Assembly (NCBI GenBank): GCA_013393415.1
Contig: JABXHI010000029.1
Coordinates: forward strand, 1 to 50,541
DNA: 50,541 bases
Direction of reading: 5' to 3'
Source of the DNA: Micrococcaceae bacterium
GTDB taxonomy: Bacteria > Actinomycetota > Actinomycetes > Actinomycetales > Micrococcaceae
Below the pieces are notes generated by a model, which was given only the letters and a program-made list of their open reading frames with translations, was not told the origin of the DNA and did no database searches. The position numbers and the translations under genes were made by a program. Position 1 is the first letter of the stretch. Each line of letters opens with the position of its first letter. This document shows positions 1-7,730 of this stretch, piece by piece.

Positions 1-64
1 GTGAAATAGAGCACACCACACAGCGGAGTCTCACCGCTACTGGATACCCATACCGGCGTTACCC

Positions 65-97
65 GATCGTCAGACCGTCGTCACTGGATCGTCAGAC
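65..97. repeat. Short direct repeat beside the XRE gene end
   Basis: The 11-mer GATCGTCAGAC occurs at 65-75 and again at 87-97, and related pieces surround it. The second copy runs into the end of the small XRE gene, whose last residues do not look like its family. This may mark a small rearrangement or simple slippage. No function can be assigned. Confidence 0.4.
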
Positions 98-304
98 AGC
101 CGTTACTAAATACGCACTCCTAACAACGGGAACGTCGAAGTAGTCTGCGATCTTCAAAGCCAAATACAGGCTGGGGCTATATTCTCCGCGCTCCAAGTAC
201 CCGATGGTTTGGTAATGGACTCCCAAGGCTTCGGCCAGATCCTTACGCGAGACCTTTCGCTCAGCACGCAGCTTCGCGATTCGGTTGTGAACTGTTTCGG
301 ACAC
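92..304 (-). CDS. Small XRE-family HTH transcriptional regulator
   Basis: This is a 70-residue protein that is almost entirely a Cro/C1-type helix-turn-helix domain (about residues 6-58). It has the family pattern LRAERKVSRKDLAEALGV followed by YLERGEYSPSLYLALKIADYF. Small XRE proteins of this kind usually sit beside ABC-2 transporter genes and repress that operon. Here the gene follows the permease stop by 6 bp, as the last gene of a minus-strand operon. The tail after FDVPV is unlike what I expect: relatives normally continue with an E-x-I/L-F-S type ending, while this one reads VRSAYLVTAV and stops next to a short DNA repeat. The end may therefore be rearranged, although the DNA-binding core is intact. 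The target operator is unknown; the palindrome at 2166-2197 is a candidate. Confidence 0.8.
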   Translation of the reverse strand: MSETVHNRIAKLRAERKVSRKDLAEALGVHYQTIGYLERGEYSPSLYLALKIADYFDVPVVRSAYLVTAV

Positions 305-310
305 TGAAGC

Positions 311-1228
311 CTACACGCCCCAATCCTGTTGAATATCCCGCTGCCGGGTCGCGAGGGTCGAACCAGATTCTCTGCGCGCCATTCGACTCGACAGCTTCGG
401 AGCCAATGCCATGCCGACGATCGCCCACGTAGCAAGCACCACGAAGACCCACTCTATTCGCCAGGATTCAGTAACTTCCACAGATGCCATCGACTCAGGC
501 AGCATGGAAGCACGGAGACCAAGACCGAACCAATACAACGGAAATACTTGTGCAACCCATTGAAGCCATATGGGCAGTGCTATCAACGGATAGAAGATCC
601 CTGAAATGCCGATCAGACCCATCACCGGCAGCATCACGAGGCCCATGTTCTTCGGGCTATTCACGAGGGCACCGACGACGGCGCCGATGGCCAGTGTTGC
701 GACTAATCCGAGCAACATCACCAGGGCAAAGAGCAGCCACCGGTCAACACTGCCAAAGATAAGCCCGTCGAAGAGCAGCAGTCCAGCAGCCAGTAGGATA
801 AGCGTTGAGACGATCGTAATGATCGCATTCGCGGTGATCTCACCGACCAGATATCCGGTCGTGCCGCCCGGTACCGATTTGGATCGTAGCAACGTACCAT
901 TTGTTCGATCCATCGATAAGACGCCGGCAATCCCCATTACGGCGCTGAACAGTACGCTCATCGCAATCAGGCCGGGAATGTTCATCGCTCCCAAAGACAC
1001 CGCCGCCCCGTCAAGGTCGACCCGATTCAAGAAGAGTAATACGACGACAAAGATCACCAAGGGGATTACCATGCCGAGAACATCCCCGAGAGATGCCAGC
1101 TGAATCTTCGTGGAGATCATGCCCCGACGTAGGCCGGTTCGGTAGGCATTTATCGTTGGGTTCGTCGATGGACTACGCGATGACTTCGGTGCGGGTTGGG
1201 TATTAGGTGACGTAGGGTTCGTGGTCAT
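311..1228 (-). CDS. ABC-2 type transporter permease
   Basis: This 305-residue polytopic membrane protein has an about 45-residue hydrophilic N-terminus rich in Ser, Thr and Pro. About six hydrophobic segments follow (for example near residues 50-67, 82-105, 133-155, 165-188, 195-220 and 262-280). Length and layout fit ABC-2/DrrB-type permeases, which export drugs or lipids with a separate ATPase. The start overlaps the end of the upstream ATPase gene by 4 bp (ATGA), so the two were translationally coupled. The permease frame is open, but its ATPase partner is broken in several places, so it is probably an orphan unless another ATPase serves it. The substrate cannot be told from the sequence. 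Confidence 0.85.
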   Translation of the reverse strand: MTTNPTSPNTQPAPKSSRSPSTNPTINAYRTGLRRGMISTKIQLASLGDVLGMVIPLVIFVVVLLFLNRVDLDGAAVSLGAMNIPGLIAMSVLFSAVMGIAGVLSMDRTNGTLLRSKSVPGGTTGYLVGEITANAIITIVSTLILLAAGLLLFDGLIFGSVDRWLLFALVMLLGLVATLAIGAVVGALVNSPKNMGLVMLPVMGLIGISGIFYPLIALPIWLQWVAQVFPLYWFGLGLRASMLPESMASVEVTESWRIEWVFVVLATWAIVGMALAPKLSSRMARRESGSTLATRQRDIQQDWGV

Positions 1229-2143
1229 CGTGCAGCCTCCTCGAAGTCTGTCACTGTGACAGTCTCTCCTTGTTCAAATTGTTCGACGATGGACAGGTAT
1301 GCATCTTCAAGGGTGGTTCGTGAGATCTCTAAATCTGTCACGGCGTCACCCGCTCTGGAGAGTAACTCGCGCACAAAACTGGTGGCATCCTGACTGGCGT
1401 GCACGTGGTGGTGACCATCCTGCTTCCACCGGACTTCGGCGGTGCTTGAGACAGCCTCCATCAGCTGCAGCGGTGAACCGTCTGCGATGATGCGGCCACC
1501 AGCCAAAATCACGATACGACTCGCCAATTTTTCTGCCTATGCTAGGTCGTGCGTGGTCAATACGATGGTAGTATCTTCGAGATCGCTGAGTCGATGTACC
1601 AGTTCGTGGAACTCCCGACGCGCCTTGGGATCGAAACCGGTCGTAGGCTCATCCAGAAACAACAGTGGTGGGCGTCCAAGGACGTCGAGTGCAACATCGA
1701 GCCTGCGGCGTTGTCCGCCCGAAAGGGTGTTAATTTTTTGGTTTGCTTGTTCGGTGAGACCGACAAGCGCGAGTAATTCTTCGGTGGGCCATGGGTCGAC
1801 GTATGGACGATAGTAGTCGGCCATGTGACTCAAAATTTGTTGTGGACGCCATTTGCCGTGATCATTTGAATTCTGCAAAACCACACCAACTTAGGACCGC
1901 CACGACTCGTCAGCAGTGGCCGGGTCTGCGCCCAAGACCGTGACCTCGCCGCCGGAACGGGCCCGGAAGCCTTCAAAAATTTCAACGATTGTGCTCGTGC
2001 CGGCCCCATTTCGGACCGAGGACCGCGACGACTTCATGGGCGTTAATCGTGAGGTCAATGCCGTCCAAGACCTGCTTGGTGCCATAGCGCATCTGCAGTC
2101 CACGTGTAGAAATCACCTGGTCGGGTACGTAGTGCTGGGCCAT
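1225..2143 (-). pseudogene. Broken ABC transporter ATP-binding protein (DrrA type)
   Basis: Read from the ATG at 2143, the protein begins normally and then loses frame inside the Walker A loop. An extra base in an A-run (plus strand TTT near 2009-2011) turns GPNGAG into an out-of-frame reading. Removing it restores GPNGAGTSTIVEIFEGF, in which the essential Walker A lysine is also replaced by Thr. Two in-frame stops follow: TAA at 1891-1893, after ADESWRS, and TAG at 1537-1539, directly after the H-loop TTHDLA, where relatives have Glu. The signature LSGGQRRRLDVALDVLG, Walker B LLFLDEPTTGFD and a C-terminal regulatory region are still readable in one frame. Four independent lesions make sequencing error an unlikely full explanation. 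It is the first gene of the operon with the permease at 311 and the XRE gene at 92. Confidence 0.9.
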
Positions 2144-2165
2144 ACAACCAATAGCCACTCTATTC

Positions 2166-2197
2166 GTCAGAATGTAGCACCTATACTACATTTTGAC
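2166..2197. promoter_or_regulatory. Inverted repeat, likely operator of the ABC operon
   Basis: Arms GTCAGAATGTAG (2166-2177) and CTACATTTTGAC (2186-2197) pair at 11 of 12 positions around an 8-bp centre. The repeat lies 23 bp upstream of the start of the broken ATPase gene, in the only non-coding gap before that operon. This suggests an operator for a dimeric repressor, possibly the small XRE protein encoded in the same operon. It could also act as a hairpin ending crcB transcription, but no T-run follows it. Confidence 0.55.
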
Positions 2198-2225
2198 GCA
2201 GGGCTTGGGTAGGTGCGGGCGTAAA

Positions 2226-2570
2226 TTAATGCAGGAACAGTAGTGTCAGGCATGCACCTGTGAGGCCGGCAACAACCGACAAGCCAGTGTGCAGCACCCA
2301 AATTTTCGCTGCGCTAGCGGTTTTATCAAGACGCTGTTCGGCAGCCTGAACAGCCACGGTTGAAAACGTGGTGAGGGAACCAGCAAAACCGCCAATGATC
2401 GCTTGCATGACCACTTCGTTCAGTTCCAATAGCAGTGCCAGGCTGACCGCGATGCCTGCAATACATGAGCCAATCATGTTTACGATTAAAATGCCGTGGT
2501 GGGGAAGGTAATAGTCGGCGAGATACCGCACGACAGCTCCCAGCATCGCCGCGATCACGAAGATCATCAT
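2226..2570 (-). CDS. crcB: Fluoride channel subunit Fluc/CrcB (114 aa)
   Basis: This small four-helix membrane protein of the Fluc family forms dual-topology dimers that export fluoride passively. Family marks are visible: GAVVRY near the N-terminus, the second-helix Asn in VNMIGSCIAGI, and the polar track with Phe box in GGFAGSLTTFSTV. The length is typical. It overlaps the upstream crcB paralogue by 4 bp (ATGA). Paired adjacent crcB genes are common in Gram-positives and usually make a heterodimer, so I infer that these two products work together. No fluoride riboswitch is seen, which fits its place inside a longer operon. It ends the minus-strand run from aroA. Confidence 0.9.
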   Translation of the reverse strand: MMIFVIAAMLGAVVRYLADYYLPHHGILIVNMIGSCIAGIAVSLALLLELNEVVMQAIIGGFAGSLTTFSTVAVQAAEQRLDKTASAAKIWVLHTGLSVVAGLTGACLTLLFLH

Positions 2571-3013
2571 GGTTTGTCCTTGGCGAGGTGCCTACCAAGT
2601 TTGATGGTACCGAGGGTGATCATCGTCGTAGCATATAGGAAGGCAACAAGTCCCACCAGGATGACCAAGGCCACGAATACTCCCTGGCTTATGGAACCGG
2701 CCGTGAAGACAGCCTGGCCTGCAGTGAGGCCGATGAAGGCGACGGCGAGCGCGGACATCGTTGTGAAAGCACCCAAGAAACCGGTGGTGATGCCTTTGGC
2801 CCACGGTTCAGGCACCTGCCGTTGCCCGGTATAGCCCGTGACGAGACCGAGCAGTGCCGCGCCGATGACGTTGATGAATACGATGGGTAACGGATCGAGC
2901 GCGGTGAGCGAAGCATCCAACCAGGTGGGCCAGGGGAGGAACACCCTGGCCACAGCACCGAGTGCACCACCGACCGCTACGGCAGCCAGTGTTGCAGGGC
3001 GCGGTTTAGGCAC
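2567..3013 (-). CDS. crcB: Fluoride channel subunit Fluc/CrcB (second copy)
   Basis: This is a Fluc-family channel subunit and the likely partner of the gene that follows it. It carries GGALGAVARVF, VINVIGAALLG and GFLGAFTTMSALAV. In the last motif the usual Phe of TTFS is Met, so the Phe box is altered, as can be the case for one member of a heterodimeric pair. I chose the GTG at 3011-3013, which leaves about 12 residues before GGALG and overlaps the hisN stop by 8 bp. The frame stays open to an ATG at 3055 (162 aa), but that would overlap hisN by 50 bp. Neither start has a clear ribosome site, so coupling to hisN is likely. Confidence 0.85.
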   Translation of the reverse strand: MPKPRPATLAAVAVGGALGAVARVFLPWPTWLDASLTALDPLPIVFINVIGAALLGLVTGYTGQRQVPEPWAKGITTGFLGAFTTMSALAVAFIGLTAGQAVFTAGSISQGVFVALVILVGLVAFLYATTMITLGTIKLGRHLAKDKP

Positions 3014-3830
3014 GCGATTGGCCACGAAGTTCAGGATTGAGACGTTCCAAGACATCGTCGTGGAGATGACGATTGGTTGCTAACCCGTGCCCGCCCCAAG
3101 GCCCTGGTTCACCGTCGAGCGAGGTAAACGTTCCGCCGGCTTCGGTCACGATGGGCACCAGGGCTGCCATGTCGTAGAGTTCCAGCTCTGGTTCACAGGC
3201 GATATCCACGGCACCTTCTGCCACCAACATGTACGACCAAAAGTCACCGAATGCACGGACGCGCCATACATCTGAGGTCAGCTGAAGGAACTCGCTGATG
3301 TTGCCGCGTTGTCGCCATCCTTCGATGGATGAAAAGGACAGCGACGCGTCGGAGAGTTCCGTGACATCGGAAGCGTGGATGCGTGAAGCATTGGATAGTG
3401 ATTTACCGGTGTAGGCACCGCCATCCTCGTAGGCCCACCAACGGCGCGACAGGGCAGGAGCTGATACGACACCCACGACGGGGCGGTCGTTATCAACTAA
3501 GGCGATCAGTGTGGCCCAGACAGGCACGCCGCGCACAAAGTTCTTGGTTCCATCAATGGGATCGATAATCCAACGACGTTTTGATGCACCGTCGGTGCCG
3601 AACTCTTCTCCGGTGACGGCATCCCGTGGACGAGCACGCCGAAGCTGCTGACGAATCAGCTGTTCGGCAGCGCGGTCAGCATCCGAAACCGGGCTCATAT
3701 CCGGTTTGGTGGAAACTTCGAGATCGACAGCCTGAAAGCGTGACATGGTCAGCGCGTCAACGGCATCTGCGATCACCAGCGCCAGGTTGAGATCTTCACG
3801 GTACCCTTGACGGGGTGTGGAGAGCTGCAT
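3006..3830 (-). CDS. hisN: Histidinol-phosphatase, inositol monophosphatase family
   Basis: This is a 274-residue Mg2+-dependent phosphatase of the IMPase/FIG superfamily. Metal-site motifs are present: GEEFG (the first Glu), DPIDGTKNF, and the C-terminal YDMAALVPIVTEAGG, which corresponds to the WDxAA motif. In actinobacteria this family member beside rsgA and aroA is usually the histidinol-phosphatase that performs the penultimate step of histidine synthesis. A general inositol monophosphatase role cannot be excluded from sequence alone. It starts at ATG 3830 behind GGAAGG, 24 bp after rsgA, and its stop overlaps the crcB2 start. Confidence 0.85.
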   Translation of the reverse strand: MQLSTPRQGYREDLNLALVIADAVDALTMSRFQAVDLEVSTKPDMSPVSDADRAAEQLIRQQLRRARPRDAVTGEEFGTDGASKRRWIIDPIDGTKNFVRGVPVWATLIALVDNDRPVVGVVSAPALSRRWWAYEDGGAYTGKSLSNASRIHASDVTELSDASLSFSSIEGWRQRGNISEFLQLTSDVWRVRAFGDFWSYMLVAEGAVDIACEPELELYDMAALVPIVTEAGGTFTSLDGEPGPWGGHGLATNRHLHDDVLERLNPELRGQSRA

Positions 3831-3854
3831 AGTGGTGTGCCTTCCTATTGGGGT

Positions 3855-4955
3855 TTAGTCAAAGTCGTCGGTTTCTAGCCGGTTTGCTAACAGCCGTCGC
3901 AAGGACGCGAGACGTTGGGGGCCGGAGTCTCCGGCGTGACCGGAGGCCACCCATCCATCGAGGGCACAACCGGGGGAGTCCTGTGTGTGGGTACAACTGC
4001 GAGGACACTGTGTGATGGCGGGGCCGAGTTCCTCGAACGCTGCGACCACAGTATCTGGATCCACAAAGCCCATGCCAAACGAACGGATTCCGGGAGTGTC
4101 GATCAACATCGACGTCCCTGCCTGATTCAAGGGGATCGCCAGCGTTGACGATGATGTATGTCGACCGCGACCTGTCACAGTGTTCACATGTCCGATGGCG
4201 CGATGAGCACCGGTGAGGGCATTGAGCAGGGTAGATTTTCCTACCCCCGAGGGGCCGATCAGCGCGGTAATACGGCCGTGTAGACGGTTCTCGAGCGCGT
4301 CCAGATCGGCTGGATGCAAGATCGGGGAGGCGCTGGTATCTTCGTCTTCGGCATTGGAGGGGCCGATGGTAAAAATTTCTAAGTCCAGGTGTGCATAGTG
4401 CTCGAGCAGTGTCCCAGGGTCCGCGAGATCAGATTTCGTGATGCACAAGACCGGGGTGATGCCAGCATCGAACGCGGCCACCATGGCGCGATCAATGAAT
4501 CCGGTGCGCGGCTCTGGATTGGCAGCGGCCACAACAATCACCAGTGTGTCAGCATTGGCCACCACTATCCGCTCGTATGCGTCAGTATCGTCGGCAGAAC
4601 GTCGTAGGACGGTTTCTCGTTCACCCAAGCGGACAATGCGAGCCAGGCTGCCTTGTTCACCGGAGGTGTCACCGACAAGATCGACGAGGTCGCCGGTGAC
4701 GATGGCGGTGTTGCGCATTTCTCGGGCTCGCATGGCTGTGAGGTAGCGTGCCTTCTGGCCCGATTGCTGTTTCGTTTTCCGAACTGGCGCCAGGTACACC
4801 GTGTAACGACCGCGGTCTACGGTGGTGATACGACCGGTGACGGCGTCTTCATGTGCCGGACGTTCTTTGGTCCGCGGTCGTGAGCCACGTTTTGAGGGAC
4901 GTTTTGGTGCCGAACTTTCGTCATAGCGAGAGTAATCGATACTGAAACGGCTCAT
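3855..4955 (-). CDS. rsgA: Small ribosomal subunit biogenesis GTPase RsgA
   Basis: This circularly permuted GTPase helps late maturation of the 30S subunit. An OB-fold region comes first (GRITTVDRGRYTVY), then the G-motifs in permuted order: TKSD, GPSGVGKSTLLNAL near residue 232, and DTPGIRSFG. The C-terminal zinc knuckle CPRSCTHTQDSPGC follows. I chose the ATG at 4955 because it makes an ATGA overlap with the aroA stop and gives the family-like start MSRFSIDYSRYDES. The longer frame to 4994 would overlap aroA by 43 bp. Length (366 aa) is usual for actinobacteria. It is transcribed with aroA and probably hisN. Confidence 0.93.
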   Translation of the reverse strand: MSRFSIDYSRYDESSAPKRPSKRGSRPRTKERPAHEDAVTGRITTVDRGRYTVYLAPVRKTKQQSGQKARYLTAMRAREMRNTAIVTGDLVDLVGDTSGEQGSLARIVRLGERETVLRRSADDTDAYERIVVANADTLVIVVAAANPEPRTGFIDRAMVAAFDAGITPVLCITKSDLADPGTLLEHYAHLDLEIFTIGPSNAEDEDTSASPILHPADLDALENRLHGRITALIGPSGVGKSTLLNALTGAHRAIGHVNTVTGRGRHTSSSTLAIPLNQAGTSMLIDTPGIRSFGMGFVDPDTVVAAFEELGPAITQCPRSCTHTQDSPGCALDGWVASGHAGDSGPQRLASLRRLLANRLETDDFD

Positions 4956-6322
4956 GCGCGGATCTGCCGTTTCCCGGAGACTAGTTGTGTCCACGCGAGT
5001 GGAAAATCAGGCATGGTTTTCGCCGTGGTGGCCACGTCAGCAATGCTGGTGTTGTTGACACGCAGGCCGATGATTGCACCGTAGGTAGCCATGCGGTGGT
5101 CGGCATATGAGTCAATGACCGTTGGCTGGAGTTGATAACTGCCGGCAAACGCAAGATAGTCGTCGCCTTCCTCGACGGTGGCGCCAAGCTTTTTGGCTTC
5201 GGTCGTGAGTGCACTGAGGCGATCTGTTTCGTGCCCCCGAAGGTGCCCGATGTTGGTGAGTCGAGTTGGACCGTCGGCGAGCATAGCGATAGCGGCCGTG
5301 GTGGGTGCGAGTTCAGCAAGGTCGCTGATTTCGCCACCACCGGTAATGACCGGCTGGCCTGCCGCAGTCAGGGCCCCGGTGACCGTGAGGTCGCCGTAAT
5401 TTGTACCTGACACAGGTTCGAACGTGACTTCAGCGCCGAACCGCGCCAGAAGGGTGCGCCATCGGTCGCCAATTTGTGTGGTTTCCATCGGCCAATACGG
5501 GACCGTGACACGGCCACCTGTCACGACGGCAGCGGCAAGATAAGGGCCGGCGTTTGATAAATCTGGCTCCACAGCACTGTCACCGGCCGTGATGGCGCCC
5601 GGGGGAACAACCCAACGATCGGGTTCAGGCGTGGTGACCGAGACACCAGCTTCTGCCAGCAATGCGATCGTCATGGCAATATGTTCCGGGCTCGGGGTGT
5701 GTTTGCCCGTGTGACGAATATCTAGGCCATCAGTGCAGGTGGCACCGATTAACAGCAGTGCCGAAATGAACTGAGAGGATCCTCCTGCGTCAATGGATAC
5801 GGTGCCTCCAACGGGTGCACCGGCACCGTGCACTGTCAGGGGCAGATGCGTCACCTTAGACTGCTGCTCTGCTGTGATCTTCACACCGGCTTGGATCAAC
5901 CCATCGATCACCGGCCCCATAGGCCGAGCATAGGACTGTTCATCGCCATCAACCAGGACGGTTGCATGGGTACTTGCGGCAACGCCGGGAATGAAGCGCA
6001 TGACAGTGCCTGCTAGGCCCGAGTCCACGGTGATGTTGCCGGTCGTGTCGGCGTGTTTGATCGGGGTAATGTCCAGAACGGTCGGATCATCATTGACCCG
6101 GGTAAATGATGCGCCCAGTGCGGTCAGGGCAGCAACCATTAAATCAGTATCCCGCGACACCAGCACGCCTGTGAGCCGTGAGGGTGTTTCCGACAGGGCA
6201 GCTAACACGAGGTGCCGGTTCGTCAATGACTTGGAGCCAGGTAACGCCACGGTGGCAGAAACCGGTGCGCTGGCAAAGGGGGCAGCCCACTCTTCACCGG
6301 GGGCAGGAGTCATTGTGACCAA
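4952..6322 (-). CDS. aroA: 3-phosphoshikimate 1-carboxyvinyltransferase (EPSP synthase)
   Basis: This enzyme joins shikimate-3-phosphate and phosphoenolpyruvate in the sixth step of the aromatic amino-acid pathway. The PEP-site motif LPGSKSLTNRHLVLAAL is at the N-terminus. GLAGTVMRF lies around residue 105; it replaces the GNAGT seen in class I enzymes. The second-domain GHETDRLSAL and DSYADHRMA are also clear. The total is about 456 residues. The frame begins with TTG at 6322 behind AGAGGT at good spacing; an ATG at 6313 is the alternative but is far from that site. It heads the minus-strand operon aroA-rsgA-hisN-crcB2-crcB1 and diverges from sigH across 175 bp. Confidence 0.95.
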   Translation of the reverse strand: MVTMTPAPGEEWAAPFASAPVSATVALPGSKSLTNRHLVLAALSETPSRLTGVLVSRDTDLMVAALTALGASFTRVNDDPTVLDITPIKHADTTGNITVDSGLAGTVMRFIPGVAASTHATVLVDGDEQSYARPMGPVIDGLIQAGVKITAEQQSKVTHLPLTVHGAGAPVGGTVSIDAGGSSQFISALLLIGATCTDGLDIRHTGKHTPSPEHIAMTIALLAEAGVSVTTPEPDRWVVPPGAITAGDSAVEPDLSNAGPYLAAAVVTGGRVTVPYWPMETTQIGDRWRTLLARFGAEVTFEPVSGTNYGDLTVTGALTAAGQPVITGGGEISDLAELAPTTAAIAMLADGPTRLTNIGHLRGHETDRLSALTTEAKKLGATVEEGDDYLAFAGSYQLQPTVIDSYADHRMATYGAIIGLRVNNTSIADVATTAKTMPDFPLAWTQLVSGKRQIRA

Positions 6323-6497
6323 CAGATACCTCTTTCAATCGTATTTAGCGTTGTGTGTGACACCTTCCAAGATACCTTGTTATCGCCCTCAGCGTTGTCG
6401 ATGGGCCTGTATCGAGGGGAATAATTCTCTCACTTTTCCGGCTGTACCTGCTAGAAGAATGTATGTGGTTGCATAATGGGAGGGTGTTGTTATACCA

Positions 6498-7244
6498 GTG
6501 CTGACGATCAATGCGCCGATAGAAACATCTCATGTGACAGATTTGAGATTAGACTGGGCCGGGATGACTCATTTGCCTTCTGATATTCCCGCCGCCGATG
6601 ACGGATCTCGTATCGATCCAAAGGCTGAGACAGATAATCAGCGTCGTGCCCGTTTCGAACAGGATGCGATGCAGTACCTGGATCAGCTGTACTCGGGTGC
6701 CTTGCGTATGACGCGTAATCCCGAGGATGCCGAAGATTTGGTCCAAGAAGCTTTTGCTCGGGCCTACTCTTCGTTTCACCAGTACAAACCTGGAACAAAC
6801 CTACGGGCTTGGCTGTTTCGTATTTTGACCAATACGTACATCAATATCTATCGCAAGCGTCAGCGTCGTCCTCAAGAGGCTGACGGTGATGGTGTGGAAG
6901 ATTGGCAGATGGCTCGAGCTGCGGAACATTCTGCCACTGGTCTTCGCTCTGCCGAGACCGAGGCGTTGGATTATTTGGCGGATAGTGACGTGAAGAACGC
7001 GCTCGCTAAGATTTCTGAGGATTTTCGCATACCGGTGTATTTAGCTGATGTCGAAGGCTTTGCATATAAAGAGATTGCCGACATTTTAGACGTGCCGATT
7101 GGTACAGTCATGTCTCGGTTACACCGCGGGCGGCGCAGTTTGCGGGAGCTACTGACCGATTACGCTGCGGACCGCGGTATTCAAGGCGCAATCGAATTGC
7201 AGAAGAAACAACACGCCAAGGCATCGGAGGAGGACCAAAAATGA
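6498..7244 (+). CDS. sigH: ECF sigma factor SigH/SigR, thiol-oxidative stress
   Basis: This is an extracytoplasmic-function sigma factor of the SigR/SigH group. It directs RNA polymerase to thioredoxin, mycothiol and protein-quality genes under disulfide stress. Region 2 is clear ([43 protein letters not shown]), and so is region 4 ([36 protein letters not shown]). It overlaps the anti-sigma gene by 4 bp (ATGA), the standard arrangement. The start is uncertain: GTG 6498 gives 248 aa, but the first 30 residues are not conserved in my memory of the family, and ATG 6564 is an alternative. A GGGAAT element lies at 6417-6422, but I found no convincing partner for a self-regulated SigH promoter. 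Confidence 0.92.
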   Translation: MLTINAPIETSHVTDLRLDWAGMTHLPSDIPAADDGSRIDPKAETDNQRRARFEQDAMQYLDQLYSGALRMTRNPEDAEDLVQEAFARAYSSFHQYKPGTNLRAWLFRILTNTYINIYRKRQRRPQEADGDGVEDWQMARAAEHSATGLRSAETEALDYLADSDVKNALAKISEDFRIPVYLADVEGFAYKEIADILDVPIGTVMSRLHRGRRSLRELLTDYAADRGIQGAIELQKKQHAKASEEDQK

Positions 7245-7528
7245 CACACGAAACTCAAGACGTTGGGACCGAGTCCGACGATTGCGCTCAAAACGGTGGT
7301 TGCACCGAATCCCGTATGGATAGTATTTATAAGTATTTAGATGGGGCGCTGGAGCAGCAGGATTTTACTGAGGTCCGAGCTCATATTGAAAACTGCACAC
7401 CGTGCCAGTCGGAGCATGATCTAGAGATTATTATTCGCGACGTCGTGCGTCGTTCGTGCGATGAAAAAGCTCCAGAGTCTCTCAAAGATAGAATTCTTCA
7501 CCGAATTGAGGCTTTGAAGACCAGCTAG
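7241..7528 (+). CDS. rsrA: Redox-sensing zinc anti-sigma factor (RsrA/RshA)
   Basis: This 95-residue zinc-binding anti-sigma protein holds SigH inactive and releases it when its cysteines form a disulfide. The ZAS signature HxxxCxxC is present as HIENCTPC, with further conserved cysteines in [17 protein letters not shown] and RRSCDE. It is translationally coupled to sigH and is the last gene on this strand before a strong hairpin at 7541. Length and layout match the mycothiol-system anti-sigma-R factors of actinobacteria. Confidence 0.93.
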   Translation: MTHETQDVGTESDDCAQNGGCTESRMDSIYKYLDGALEQQDFTEVRAHIENCTPCQSEHDLEIIIRDVVRRSCDEKAPESLKDRILHRIEALKTS

Positions 7529-7540
7529 ACGCTGAGGCGT

Positions 7541-7590
7541 CACGATACAAGTAGGGCTGAACCATCTGGTTCAGCCCTACTTGTATCGTG
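7541..7590. terminator. Perfect 23-bp hairpin, bidirectional terminator
   Basis: Left arm 7541-7563 and right arm 7568-7590 pair at all 23 positions around a 4-nt loop (ATCT). The hairpin lies between the rsrA stop (7528) and the converging bL37 stop (7606), so it can end transcription from both sides. There is no clear T-run. Such a long perfect stem is stronger than most terminators in this window. Confidence 0.75.
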
Positions 7591-7605
7591 TTGATCGACT
7601 CGGCA

Positions 7606-7680
7606 CTACGAGTTCGGGCGCTTACCCGAGTTTGCGCGTGTCTTGCGACGATCCTTACGTTTACGACCACGTTGACTCAT
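7606..7680 (-). CDS. Ribosomal protein bL37-like, 24 aa
   Basis: This tiny, very basic reading frame begins MSQRGRKRKDRRK and ends SGKRPNS. The pattern K/Q-RGRKR-D-R at the start and GKRPN at the end matches, as I recall it, the 24-residue 50S protein bL37 found in actinobacterial ribosomes and often placed near sigH/rsrA. A strong ribosome site (GGAAAGGAG) sits 7 nt upstream of the ATG at 7678-7680. It is too short for most gene finders. The family match is from memory; the frame, composition and ribosome site are visible here. Confidence 0.85.
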   Translation of the reverse strand: MSQRGRKRKDRRKTRANSGKRPNS

Positions 7681-7730
7681 CGTGATGCTCCTTTCCGTCG
7701 TGGGGTTCCAAGCTATATTATCATTCTGGC

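Noticed and set aside
22..38. Hairpin AGCGG/CCGCT as terminator of the XRE operon
   Set aside because: Only a 5-bp stem and no T-run, so too weak to list as a terminator.
606..1103. Long plus-strand open frame (165 codons) opposite the ABC permease
   Set aside because: It is antisense to a clear membrane protein gene, has no family features and is rich in Ser, Thr, Pro and Arg as expected for a shadow frame.
2144..3060. Fluoride riboswitch for the crcB genes
   Set aside because: No riboswitch-like leader is visible, and both genes sit inside a longer operon.
6417..6450. SigH-type autoregulatory promoter before sigH
   Set aside because: GGGAAT is present, but no GTT-type -10 occurs at 18-19 bp, so the match is too weak to call.
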